This document shows positions 44,584-53,252 of a stretch of DNA of 64,000 bases, piece after piece. The DNA comes from Antarcticibacterium flavum (GTDB lineage: Bacteria > Bacteroidota > Bacteroidia > Flavobacteriales > Flavobacteriaceae). Within the stretch, counting starts at the first letter, position 1, and each line of letters begins with the position of its first letter. A model generated the notes under the pieces. That model had not been told where the DNA came from and ran no database searches. It saw only the letters and a program-made list of their open reading frames with translations. The DNA lies in NCBI RefSeq assembly GCF_006159205.1, contig NZ_CP040812.1:3410001-3474000 (forward strand), written 5' to 3'. The translations under genes were made by a program, and so were the position numbers.

Positions 44584-45069
44584 ATGAAACCACTAAACCA
44601 ATGGTTCGCAGAATATGCTGTAAGCCACCAGAACGAGACTAACAAGGCTATACATTACATTTGTGTGCCTGCCATTTTCTTTTCTATTGTAGGATTGCTA
44701 ATGAGCATCCCGCCGGGATTTCTGGCAAATATTTTTCCGGGTTCCGTGCCAATGCTGGAGAATTGGGCTGTAGTTGTGCTCATTCCGGTGATGATATTTT
44801 ACTTCAGGCTGCAGGTGCAAATGGCTCTTAAGGTGTTAATTTTTGCTGTGCTTTGTATAGTGGGGAATTATTATATATCACTGGTCGCGCCTTTGTGGCT
44901 GGTTTCGATTATCATTTTTGCGGTTGCCTGGGTAGGTCAGTTCTATGGGCATAAAGTAGAAGGCAAAAAACCTTCTTTTTTAAAAGACCTGCAATTCCTG
45001 CTAATTGGTCCCGCCTGGGTGATTGATAATCTGTTCAGTAAAAAAAAGAGTCTGGAATCTAGAGTCTAG
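44584..45069 (+). CDS. Mpo1-like (DUF962) membrane protein
   Basis: 161 residues, four membrane helices. KPLNQWFAEYAVSHQNETNK followed by AIHYICVPAIFFSIVGLLMS is the DUF962/Mpo1 signature with conserved His residues (HQNxTNxxIHxxCVP), and AWVGQFYGHKVEGKKPSFLK supplies the second histidine group (QFxGH). Yeast Mpo1 is an iron-dependent dioxygenase in 2-hydroxy fatty-acid breakdown; the bacterial substrate is unknown. The last residues KSLESRV and the stop lie in a TCTAGAG heptamer stretch. Confidence 0.85.
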   Translation: MKPLNQWFAEYAVSHQNETNKAIHYICVPAIFFSIVGLLMSIPPGFLANIFPGSVPMLENWAVVVLIPVMIFYFRLQVQMALKVLIFAVLCIVGNYYISLVAPLWLVSIIIFAVAWVGQFYGHKVEGKKPSFLKDLQFLLIGPAWVIDNLFSKKKSLESRV

Positions 45070-45182
45070 AGGCTAGATTTAATTATAGATACCGAGAAAT
45101 CATTTGGATTTGCTGGAAATTTAATAATCTCCAAAATTCCACCAATCTTTAACTCCTAACTCCTAACTTCTAACTCCTAACT

Positions 45183-46598
45183 CACTGGCGTCCGGTAAAA
45201 ATAGTATTTCCTGATTTAATCTTAATAAACCTTGATTCTACCTCACTTCGATTTTTATTTTCAATCTATGGGGGCCCTAGATCAAAAAGATTAGGTGCAA
45301 GCTGTATATTTTTAGGATAAATGTTAGGATCTGCTGATTTTAAAAGTAAGTCTGTAACTCTCACATAATTCATTAAATGAAGTCTAAATAGCCCGCAAAT
45401 CACCGAATAAGATAATCTACAACGTCGCGACCCTTTTCGAGCTATTTGGACCAGTAAATCTGCTATAAGTGCACACCAGATTTGAATACGTATTGCATTC
45501 TCATTATCGCCAATAAAGCTGGTGATCTTGAGGTTTTGCTTGAGTCTTTTAAATAAAAGTTCAATTTGCCATCGCTGCTTGTATATTTCTGCAATAGTGC
45601 AGGCAGCCAGCTGCATATCATTGGTAATAAATTCAATTTCCCGTTGCTCTTTGTTATCATAAAACTTTATAATGCGGCATTTTACTTTTTGTTTTTGTTG
45701 GCTATGCCCTAATTCTGCTCTACAGTCTCCCAATATGCCATATTGCTCATCCTCCTTAGTTAAGAGGTTATAATTCCCCCAAGTTACTTTGCATCTTTTG
45801 TGCAGTCGGCTTACAAAACTGACATCGTTTTTACTCCAATGAATAAATAAACCAAAATTTAAGTATGCCTTATCAAAAACTACAATAGTCTGTGCAGGAA
45901 GTTTTTTAAATCGGGGCATAAAATTTTTATCATTTTCCGCTGCCTTAGTAATCATTATTAAGGAAGGAACCTGTTCTTTTAGCCACATTCCTGTATGTAT
46001 TTTGACACCTCCTTTACGCCTCCCATTGGCCATAGCGTTACCACAGGCCTTCATTATATTCTTGAATAACGTAACAGTGGTAGAGTCAACCAAAAACAGC
46101 CTAGAGAGCCATTTTTCATTTTTAGGTATATTGCTGTCCGAGAAAAAACGATAGTGCTGCTTATATATGCTTATAAAGGTTTTTTCAAACAACTCAGAAC
46201 ACCGGCGCATATTAGCATCACTCACGGTGCTTCTGCATGGCATAGAACTCATTCCTAAATGTTTTAAACTTTGATTATGTGCTGCTAAACCAGAGCATAA
46301 CTCACGTAGTCCGCCAACATTCTCAATAACCGCAAACAACATACAGACCAGGTGATCCCAGGATGTAAATCGTTTGGTATAGCGATCTGTACCTAATTGG
46401 CCAACTAAACGGTTAAAATTGCGTCGGGGAATAAAAGATAACAGCTGTCCGAGAACTGGCATTCCAGAATTTCTTGTAATTTTGTCCATAATGTCCGCTT
46501 TAAGTGGAACCTTTAAAGGGAGTCTGGGGTCGAAAACGAGGACTCCCTTTTTCCATGGTATTAAGGTAGGATTTAATTTGGTTTACCGGACGCCAGTG
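45183..46598 (-). mobile_element. IS4-family insertion sequence, complete
   Basis: 1416 bp with perfect 17-bp terminal inverted repeats (CACTGGCGTCCGGTAAA at 45183-45199 and its reverse complement at 46582-46598) and a 10-bp target duplication ACTCCTAACT (45173-45182 and 46599-46608). It has inserted into a CTCCTAA heptamer array. Target size and transposase agree with the IS4 family. It looks intact and recent. Confidence 0.96.
45266..46489 (-). CDS. IS4-family transposase (DUF4372 + DDE)
   Basis: 407 residues. The N-terminal DUF4372 region (GQLLSFIPRRNFNRLVGQLG, FTSWDHLVCMLFAVIENVGG) is followed by the DDE domain: RLFLVDSTTVTLF (first Asp), TIVVFDKAYLNFGLF (second Asp) and the Y-2-R-3-E-6-K signature in YKQRWQIELLFKRLKQN (Glu). 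Full length; ends 83 bp from one IS end and starts ~110 bp from the other. Confidence 0.95.
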   Translation of the reverse strand: MDKITRNSGMPVLGQLLSFIPRRNFNRLVGQLGTDRYTKRFTSWDHLVCMLFAVIENVGGLRELCSGLAAHNQSLKHLGMSSMPCRSTVSDANMRRCSELFEKTFISIYKQHYRFFSDSNIPKNEKWLSRLFLVDSTTVTLFKNIMKACGNAMANGRRKGGVKIHTGMWLKEQVPSLIMITKAAENDKNFMPRFKKLPAQTIVVFDKAYLNFGLFIHWSKNDVSFVSRLHKRCKVTWGNYNLLTKEDEQYGILGDCRAELGHSQQKQKVKCRIIKFYDNKEQREIEFITNDMQLAACTIAEIYKQRWQIELLFKRLKQNLKITSFIGDNENAIRIQIWCALIADLLVQIARKGSRRCRLSYSVICGLFRLHLMNYVRVTDLLLKSADPNIYPKNIQLAPNLFDLGPP

Positions 46599-46621
46599 AC
46601 TCCTAACTCATAACTAGAACC

Positions 46622-46954
46622 ATGCTCTCCTGGAACGAATTTGAAAAAGTAGAAATGCGAATAGGAACCATCATCAAGGTAGAGGATTTTCCCGAAGCCC
46701 GGAATCCCGCTTACAAGCTGCATATTGATTTTGGAGCCGAACTGGGCATCAGGAAATCTTCAGCACAGATCACCACCCGGTATAAAAAGGAGGACCTTCT
46801 AAACCGGCAGGTCGTAGCGGTTGTAAACTTTCCGAAGAAACAAATCGCAACTTTCATGAGTGAATGCCTGGTGCTTGGAGCTGTTGGGCCTGATAATGAC
46901 ATCGTACTGCTTAATCCTGACTTTCCGGTGGAGAACGGGTTAAGGGTAGGGTAG
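46622..46954 (+). CDS. tRNA-binding domain protein, CsaA-like
   Basis: 110 residues, an OB-fold: LSWNEFEKVEMRIGTIIKVE, then YKLHIDFGAELGIRKSSAQI, QVVAVVNFPKKQIATFMSEC and LVLGAVGPDNDIVLLNPDFP. This is the CsaA/EMAP-II-like fold, variously described as a secretion chaperone or tRNA binder; its partner here is not known. The ATG lies 13 bp after the IS4 target duplication, so the element has replaced its upstream region. Confidence 0.9.
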   Translation: MLSWNEFEKVEMRIGTIIKVEDFPEARNPAYKLHIDFGAELGIRKSSAQITTRYKKEDLLNRQVVAVVNFPKKQIATFMSECLVLGAVGPDNDIVLLNPDFPVENGLRVG

Positions 46955-47334
46955 TAGTTAGTATTGAGTATTTAGTATTGAGAAGTGAGATTAGTTCCTG
47001 CTTATTTGAACGACTTTTCTTTTTTCGAGACTAATCGTCTCTTTAACCACGTAGTTTTAAGGAGTTTAAAAAGGAGTTTCACGGAGTTTTTTATTCCATA
47101 CTTTTGAGCTAATCGTATTTGGGGTTTGGAATTTGGGAATTGGAATTTGCTTGGTGATGGGATTGTGCTAAACTTTACAATTCTGATTTTTTCGAGGCTA
47201 ATTGTAATTTAACCACGAAGTTTTAAGGAGTTTAAAAAGGAGTTTCCTGGAGTTGTTTTTCGTTAGTAAGGTTTCTTGGTGCATTCCGTTTTTATAACCC
47301 GTCCCGACTTTCCACTCTCCACTTTTTTTTGAAT

Positions 47335-47505
47335 TTACAACCTACACAACCTAAACCTACAACCTCCAACCTCCAACCTACAACCTACAACCTACAACCT
47401 ACAACCTACAACCTAACTGACAACCGATAACCGACAACCGACAACTGACAACCGATAACCGACAACCGACAACCGACAACCGATAACCGACAACCGGCAA
47501 CAGCA
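47335..47505. repeat. Long CTACAAC / CGACAAC heptamer tract
   Basis: About 24 units, imperfect. The first part is CTACAAC and CTCCAAC; the second is CGACAAC, CGATAAC and TGACAAC, all with period 7. Confidence 0.88.
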
Positions 47506-47554
47506 ATAGTGACACACAATCTCATAATTCTTAGGTAGAGTGGCAGGAGGTTCT

Positions 47555-47562
47555 TAATTTTG
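47555..47562 (+). promoter_or_regulatory. Candidate -7 box (TAATTTTG) of the TonB receptor gene
   Basis: Exact TAnnTTTG match 23 bp before the ATG. No -33 TTG at the standard spacing. Confidence 0.4.
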
Positions 47563-47585
47563 GGAAAATTAAATCTTATTCTCAG

Positions 47586-49754
47586 ATGCTGAAAAATTTC
47601 CTTTTCCTGTTCCTTGCTTTCACTTCAACGCTGGTATATAGCCAAAATACCTTTCGGGCAGAGATCAGGGATGCAGAAAATAATACTCCATTACTTGGGG
47701 CCAATGTAGCAGTAAGTGCAACAACTATGGGAGCTACTGCCAATGAAGATGGCGTAGTGGTAATTGAGAATTTGCCTGATGGTACCTATACTATCCAAAT
47801 AAGTTTCCTTGGTTATGAAGATGAAGAGCTGGTAGTAGAATTTCCTGAAGATCATAACAGGTTATTTCAAATATCCCTGCAGCCGGGAGGGGAGGAGATG
47901 GAGGAGGTGATCATTGCCGCTACCCGTTCCCGCCGCACCATTGTTGATCTTCCCACGCGGGTGGAGGTTATAAGCGGGGAGGAGCTGGAGGAGAAAGGTA
48001 ATATGAAACCCGGCGATATCCGGATGTTGCTTAATGAGACTACAGGGATACAAACCCAGCAAACATCTGCCACCTCCTATAATTCGAGTATCAGGATCCA
48101 CGGACTGGAGGGGAAATACACTCAACTGCTTAAGGATGGATTCCCATTATACTCCGGATTTTCAGGTGGATTGAGCCTTCTTCAAATCGTGCCGCTGGAC
48201 CTGCAACAGGTGGAGGTGATCAAGGGCTCTTCATCTACTCTATATGGAGAGGGGGCTATTGCGGGATTGGTGAACCTGGTTTCCCGTACCCCGGGAGAGG
48301 AGAGAAAACTCAACCTCCTGCTTAACGGAACTTCTGCCCTGGGGCTGGATGTGAGTGGATTTTATTCAGAAAAATACGGCAAACTGGGAGCTAATGTTTT
48401 TGCGTCCTATAATCTAGGATCCCCCTATGACCCTTCAGATGTTGGCTTTACCGCAATCCCTGAATTCAGGAGATACACCATCAACCCTCGCCTGTTCTAT
48501 GATTTCAATGAGCGCACCAGCCTTGACATTGGGGTTAACACCGTAATTGAGGAGCGCATTGGTGGGGATATTGATTTTATTGAAGGCAGGCAGGTGCAGG
48601 ACCCGTATTTTGAAAAGAATAATACCGAAAGGATCACCACCCGAGCCTCCCTGAGCACCAATTTTGAAAATGGTTCTTATCTAAATATAAAAAACAGTTT
48701 TAGCTTTTTTGATCGAAGGATCGAAATTGCTGATTATGTTTTTAGCGGGAAACAGTTTGCGTCCTTCAACGAAGCTACTTATCATTTTGGCAATCCCGAC
48801 CTGGAATGGATAATAGGCGCCAACCTGTGGGTGGATAGCTTTGACCAGGAGGAGAATGTGAATTCCAGGGTAGTGGATTACAATTACATTACCACCGGCG
48901 CATTTCTTCAAAACACCTGGAAGATCACAGAGATCCTTAGTCTGGAATCGGGTTTAAGGACAGATTATCACAATGAATTTGGATTGTTTGTACTTCCAAG
49001 ATTCTCTGCCATGGCCAATTTTAACTCCAACTGGACCGCGAGAGTGGGAGGAGGGTTTGGTTACAAAACCCCCACTGTATTTACCGAGGATGCAGAGCGC
49101 AGACAGTTCAGGAATGTGCTGCCGCTGGATGTGGAAAATACAGAGGCTGAAAGATCCATTGGAGGGAACCTGGATGTAAATTATCGCAACAGCATACTGG
49201 GAACTATCGATTTTACAGGGAACCTGCTCTTCTTTTATACAAAGGTTGATGACCCCGTTATCCTGGTAAATACTTTCCCTTATACATTTGAATACCTGCA
49301 GCCGGATGGGTTTATTGATACCAGGGGGATCGAGGCAAATTTCACATTTGGTTATGCCGATTTCAAATTATTCACCGGCTATACGCTGGCAGATGTCAAC
49401 AGGCACTATAACGGCATCAAAACAGAAATGCCCCTGGTCGCAACTCACCGGCTGAATAATGTCCTGATGTATGAGGTAGAGGAGAAGTGGAAGATAGGCT
49501 TGGAAGGATATTACTTCAGTCCGCAAAAGCTAAGCGACGGCACAACCGGGCAGGAATACTGGATCTTTGGGTTGATGATGGAAAGGTTATGGGAAAATTT
49601 CTCTCTTTTCCTCAATTTCGAAAACTTCACCGATACGCGTCAAACCCGCTTCGACAGTATCTATTCCGGCTCAAGATCCAATCCGCAGTTCAGGGATATC
49701 TATGCTCCTGTAGATGGGTTTGTGGTGAATGGAGGGGTGAAGATCAAGCTTTGA
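47586..49754 (+). CDS. TonB-dependent receptor
   Basis: 722 residues, outer-membrane active transporter. Signal peptide MLKNFLFLFLAFTSTLVYSQ; a carboxypeptidase-D regulatory-like domain (about 22-105, TPLLGANVAVSATTMGATAN, IQISFLGYEDEELVVEFPED); a plug domain (about 115-235, RSRRTIVDLPTRVEVISGEE, KGSSSTLYGEGAIAGLVNLV); then a 22-strand-type barrel ending VVNGGVKIKL. No SusD partner follows, so it is more likely a siderophore, metal or vitamin receptor than a glycan-uptake SusC. No ligand can be named. Confidence 0.93.
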   Translation: MLKNFLFLFLAFTSTLVYSQNTFRAEIRDAENNTPLLGANVAVSATTMGATANEDGVVVIENLPDGTYTIQISFLGYEDEELVVEFPEDHNRLFQISLQPGGEEMEEVIIAATRSRRTIVDLPTRVEVISGEELEEKGNMKPGDIRMLLNETTGIQTQQTSATSYNSSIRIHGLEGKYTQLLKDGFPLYSGFSGGLSLLQIVPLDLQQVEVIKGSSSTLYGEGAIAGLVNLVSRTPGEERKLNLLLNGTSALGLDVSGFYSEKYGKLGANVFASYNLGSPYDPSDVGFTAIPEFRRYTINPRLFYDFNERTSLDIGVNTVIEERIGGDIDFIEGRQVQDPYFEKNNTERITTRASLSTNFENGSYLNIKNSFSFFDRRIEIADYVFSGKQFASFNEATYHFGNPDLEWIIGANLWVDSFDQEENVNSRVVDYNYITTGAFLQNTWKITEILSLESGLRTDYHNEFGLFVLPRFSAMANFNSNWTARVGGGFGYKTPTVFTEDAERRQFRNVLPLDVENTEAERSIGGNLDVNYRNSILGTIDFTGNLLFFYTKVDDPVILVNTFPYTFEYLQPDGFIDTRGIEANFTFGYADFKLFTGYTLADVNRHYNGIKTEMPLVATHRLNNVLMYEVEEKWKIGLEGYYFSPQKLSDGTTGQEYWIFGLMMERLWENFSLFLNFENFTDTRQTRFDSIYSGSRSNPQFRDIYAPVDGFVVNGGVKIKL

Positions 49755-50202
49755 GATTAGTCGTTAGTCTTTAGTCGTTAGTCGTTAGAAAGGTTTACTG
49801 TTTTCTGTTTGCCGTTTTCCGTTTACCGTTTCGTTTGGTGTTTCGTGTTTGTTGATTGGTGTTTGGTGTTTGGTGTTTGGTGTTGGATTTTGCTGAATTG
49901 TACAATTAAGGGTATTTGCGAGGCTAATTGTAATTTAACCACGGAGTTTTGAGGAGTTTTAAAGGGGGTTCCACGGAGTTTGAAAAATACCATAAAAGAA
50001 GGTCCGGGCTTGCCCGGACCTTATAAATTTTACATTTAAACTTTATAATTCCACGAATTAAAAAGACATATAACACGTGCCGACTATCCACTTTCCACTT
50101 TCCACTCTCCACTTTTTTCAACCTACAACCTACAACACTTTAGTCTAACAGCGTAGCGGTCTAACATCTAACATCTAGCAGCGGCAGCGGTCTTTTTTTC
50201 AC
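49755..50202. repeat. Convergent intergenic region with heptamers and hairpin
   Basis: AACGACT words on the other strand (49757-49790), AAACGGT and CCAAACA words (49795-49895), an AACCACGGAGTT repeat (49915-49982), a perfect hairpin (49999-50022), CTTTCCA/CTCTCCA and CTACAAC words (50088-50140), and a short tail of CTAACAT words before the peptidase stop. Confidence 0.75.
49999..50022. terminator. Perfect hairpin between convergent genes
   Basis: AAGGTCCGGG-CTTG-CCCGGACCTT, 10-bp stem, followed by ATAAATTTT on the + side and by TTTTATGG on the - side. A probable bidirectional terminator, although the T-runs are weak. Confidence 0.5.
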
Positions 50203-52716
50203 CTACATATGCTCCCCAAAGAAGATCGCATTCATAAGCAACTTATTAGTTCCAAACCAAAATGCCCGGAAGTTTGTATTATCTGTAAACAGGATAACCT
50301 GACCACTGCCTAGATTGGTCTTTTTGAAGGGAACGGTGTTGGCGATCAACTCCAGGTTAGGCTTGCTTATGTATCCGCTTAATAATGGATTCTCTGTGTA
50401 CTGTAACGGGTTGTTGTAGCTGGTGGAATCGGCTTCTATGAAAATGGTTGTATCCCTGAACAGGGCTATTTTATCATCCTTATAACCAAAATTCACAGGG
50501 TGTGATCTGTCCTGTTTTGCCTGGAAGATCGCTCCTCCAATGCCCTGTGCCCCTCTAAAGTCTCTCGCCTGCTCAAAAGTGACATTTTCTGCTTTGACTT
50601 CATTCTTCTTAAGCTCCATCTTCATGAACTCGTTGCTCCTGAACCAGTTGGCGGTATTTTTATATCCTATTAAGGTTCCTCCATTGCGAACCCAGGTTTT
50701 AAGTTTGTCTGCCTCACTTTTACCAAGAGCACCACCCCAGCTGTTGGGAAGGATGATAGCCGTATAGGAACTAAGGTCGGCACGATTGAAATTACGTGTG
50801 TCCAGTTTAGTGATCTTCATGTCGTAACGTTGATCAAACAGGTGCCAGATCTCTCCGGCATCATAAGGGGTGATCCCGTCTCCCACGATCATTGCAACCT
50901 TTTGAGGTTCCAATGGCCTGAATTTATTGCTTCCCAGGGTTATCCCGCTAGTGAGGCCGGTAGTTACTGCATTGATCTCCACTCCGGTTTCTTCAGCCAC
51001 TGTTTTGAGTAACTCAAAGATCTCGTTTGCATCCAGTTCCTGATTTTGAACTGGAATAAGTATGGTGCCATAGTCATAAGATTTGTTTCCGCTGGCAAAG
51101 GGTTGCATAGCCACAGTTGCCCGCAGGTCCTTTTCCAGGATCATATTAAGGGCTTTTGGTGCATAATAGTTATGCCACTCCATAAGGTAAGCGTATTCGC
51201 TGCGGGCAGGGGCAGTGACCGTTGGTTTTGCCGGCTCTTCTATCCTTTCGCCTGCATTGCGTATGTTGACCTCCTCCTGGAAATCCAGGTTGAAGGCAAG
51301 GGGGAAGGTCCAGGCAGAGATGTCATAGAAAAGGCTGTCCTGGAAACTGGTCCTTTTTTCGAACATAGCCTCTACAAGTCGGTGTTGCCTCTGATTTTTA
51401 GGAACGATATAGGCCGCCCCTTTTTTATAGTTCTTGCCATTGGATTCAAAATCCCCGGCAACCTCATGAACTTCAATTTGCTGGCGTCTTAATATATCTG
51501 CCAGGTGCCAGGCGGTGGCGGGATCTTTGGAATTTCCAAAGACATAGGCGCCTTTTCCTGTCGACTTGCGTGCATTTTCATAAAAATCGCGCTGGAAATT
51601 AAGGATCTTTTCCCTCATACCCACTGCAGCTTCCAGGGTGGAAAGTGCGGTAGTAAATTGATTTCTTATAGTGAATGGGAAGGTGAGGAGCCCGTTATTG
51701 GTTTCCTGCACATGCCCGCGGGAACTTCCCTGTTCAAAGAGAATTCCTATGCTTCCGTTAATATCAGGGAAGGTGGAACCTTTTCCGTAGTAAAAATCAT
51801 CGTAATCCTCTTCAGTATAATAAAGGGAACCAATTTTATCCAGTGCAGCGGCGTGGTAGGTGCCAATCTCTTTGGTAAGATCCTGGTTCATTTGCGGCGT
51901 AAGCGGGTGAGTCCTTGAAGGTATCCCCGGCTGGAAAAAGAACGAGGAGTTGGAGCCCATCTCGTGATGATCTGTCAGGATATTTGGATGCCATTTATGA
52001 AAAGTCTCTATTCGCGCACGGGATTCAGGTAATTGTGCCGGCAGCCAGTCCCGGTTCATATCAAACCAGTAGTGGTTGGTCCTGCCACCCGGCCATACTT
52101 CGCTGAATTCCCTGTCCTGCGGGTCCGGATTTAGGTTGTGGCTCCTGTTGGTGTTGGCCCAATATGCAAAACGCTGTAACCCGTCCGGATTAAAAGAAGG
52201 ATCAAAGAGGATAATGGTATTCTCAAGAAGTTCATCAATTTTTGGGCCCTGTCCTGCTGCAAGATAGTAGGCTGCAAGAAGAGCGGCGTTGGAACCACTG
52301 GCCTCATTCCCGTGAATGGAGAACCCCTGGTTCACCACGATGGGCATATTGGCTGTGTTCAGGCTGCCGCTGTTTTCCCGGGTAAGTTTCAGGTGGTCCT
52401 GGCGTATTTGCTCCAGGTTGCTATGATTTTCAGGCGAAGTGATGGTAAGAAGGATTAGCGGCCTTCCTTCATAGGTCTTTCCCCGGGTTTCCAGAGTGAT
52501 TCGCGGAGATTCTTCAGCTAAAGTCCGCATATAGGAAAGCAGCAGGTCGTGGGTCACATGCCACTCGCCGGGTATATATCCCAGCACTTCCTGGGGTTTT
52601 GTAATGTTCTCATCATACGAAATGTCCTGCGGGAGGTAATAACTAAGGTCCAGGTCATCCTGGGAATAGGCCTGCAGCGAAAGAAGCAGCAGGAGGGGGT
52701 AAAAGAAATATTTCAT
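50203..52716 (-). CDS. M14-family zinc carboxypeptidase, secreted
   Basis: 837 residues. Signal peptide MKYFFYPLLLLLSLQAYSQ. The M14 domain (about 40-400) has the zinc-binding HxxE in GFSIHGNEASGSNAALLAAY (His135, Glu138), RSHNLNPDPQDREFSE with the substrate-binding Asn/Arg region, and NILTDHHEMGSNSSFFFQPG with the third ligand region. The rest is a long C-terminal part with a glutamine-amidotransferase-like fold stretch (PQKVAMIVGDGITPYDAGEI, GGALGKSEADKLKTWVRNGG), as in the large Bacteroidota M14 proteins. Probably degrades peptides in the periplasm or outside. Confidence 0.9.
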   Translation of the reverse strand: MKYFFYPLLLLLSLQAYSQDDLDLSYYLPQDISYDENITKPQEVLGYIPGEWHVTHDLLLSYMRTLAEESPRITLETRGKTYEGRPLILLTITSPENHSNLEQIRQDHLKLTRENSGSLNTANMPIVVNQGFSIHGNEASGSNAALLAAYYLAAGQGPKIDELLENTIILFDPSFNPDGLQRFAYWANTNRSHNLNPDPQDREFSEVWPGGRTNHYWFDMNRDWLPAQLPESRARIETFHKWHPNILTDHHEMGSNSSFFFQPGIPSRTHPLTPQMNQDLTKEIGTYHAAALDKIGSLYYTEEDYDDFYYGKGSTFPDINGSIGILFEQGSSRGHVQETNNGLLTFPFTIRNQFTTALSTLEAAVGMREKILNFQRDFYENARKSTGKGAYVFGNSKDPATAWHLADILRRQQIEVHEVAGDFESNGKNYKKGAAYIVPKNQRQHRLVEAMFEKRTSFQDSLFYDISAWTFPLAFNLDFQEEVNIRNAGERIEEPAKPTVTAPARSEYAYLMEWHNYYAPKALNMILEKDLRATVAMQPFASGNKSYDYGTILIPVQNQELDANEIFELLKTVAEETGVEINAVTTGLTSGITLGSNKFRPLEPQKVAMIVGDGITPYDAGEIWHLFDQRYDMKITKLDTRNFNRADLSSYTAIILPNSWGGALGKSEADKLKTWVRNGGTLIGYKNTANWFRSNEFMKMELKKNEVKAENVTFEQARDFRGAQGIGGAIFQAKQDRSHPVNFGYKDDKIALFRDTTIFIEADSTSYNNPLQYTENPLLSGYISKPNLELIANTVPFKKTNLGSGQVILFTDNTNFRAFWFGTNKLLMNAIFFGEHM

Positions 52717-52744
52717 AGGGTAATTTACTTTGGTGCCACAAGAT

Positions 52745-52776
52745 AAAAAAACCGCCCCAAATTAATGGAGCGGTTT
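52745..52776 (-). terminator. Rho-independent terminator of the PUR-protein gene
   Basis: On the - strand: AAACCGCTCC-ATTAATTT-GGGGCGGTTT followed by more T. It lies 23-54 bp after the stop of the PUR-like gene. Confidence 0.75.
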
Positions 52777-52798
52777 AAAAGTAATTTTGTTTACCAGA

Positions 52799-53179
52799 TT
52801 ATATGTCGTCAAAACTAATATCGGTAAATTTTTTGGGTGAAGTTTCGCCGGCGGTTTCCACCTCTGCTTCTTCATATTCCTTTTTGAAATCTTTTTGGTG
52901 TCTTTCGCTAATTACTTCCTCGCCTTTTTCCTCAACAATATAGTTGGTCATTTCGCTAAGGATCTCTGTAAAGCCTTCGAAGTCCTCCTTATACAAATAG
53001 ATTTTATGTTTTTTGTAATGAAAAGATCCATCTGCATTTGTAAATTTTTTACTCTCAGTAATAGTGAGGTAGTAGTCATCGGCTTTGGTGGCTCTTACAT
53101 CAAAGAAATAAGTGCGTCGTCCTGCTCGTAATACTTTAGAGAAAATTTCATCTTTCTCCATCATTCCATTTTCACTCAT
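52799..53179 (-). CDS. PUR-domain protein (DUF3276)
   Basis: 126 residues. FSKVLRAGRRTYFFDVRATK then ADDYYLTITESKKFTNADGS and KIYLYKEDFEGFTEILSEMT show the beta-beta-beta-beta-alpha PUR fold, which binds single-stranded nucleic acid in eukaryotic PUR-alpha and in Borrelia BpuR. An acidic, Glu-rich C-terminal tail follows (EEAEVETAGETSPKK). Widespread and single-copy in Bacteroidota; a nucleic-acid-binding regulator is likely. Own terminator. Confidence 0.88.
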   Translation of the reverse strand: MSENGMMEKDEIFSKVLRAGRRTYFFDVRATKADDYYLTITESKKFTNADGSFHYKKHKIYLYKEDFEGFTEILSEMTNYIVEEKGEEVISERHQKDFKKEYEEAEVETAGETSPKKFTDISFDDI

Positions 53180-53252
53180 AAAATAATTCTTAAATAGTTG
53201 TTTCTAGTAATATTCAAAAATCTAAAAATTTTTAACATTTCGCAACAAATTT

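Larger units (their letters stand above)
46955..47585. repeat. Repeat-rich intergenic region before the TonB receptor
   Basis: TATTGAG words, two TTTCGAGGCTAATTG...AACCACG(A/T)AGTTTTAAGGAG repeats (47025-47095 and 47190-47255), then a heptamer tract (47335-47500) where CTACAAC units change to CGACAAC/CGATAAC units. A candidate promoter ends it. Confidence 0.75.

Noticed and set aside
45266..46489. IS1182/IS5-type transposase
   Set aside because: The Y-2-R-3-E-6-K signature, DUF4372 N-terminus and 10-bp target duplication indicate the IS4 family.
47586..49754. SusC-type glycan-uptake receptor
   Set aside because: There is no SusD gene and the protein is shorter (722 residues) than SusC proteins (~1000), so only 'TonB-dependent receptor' is supported.
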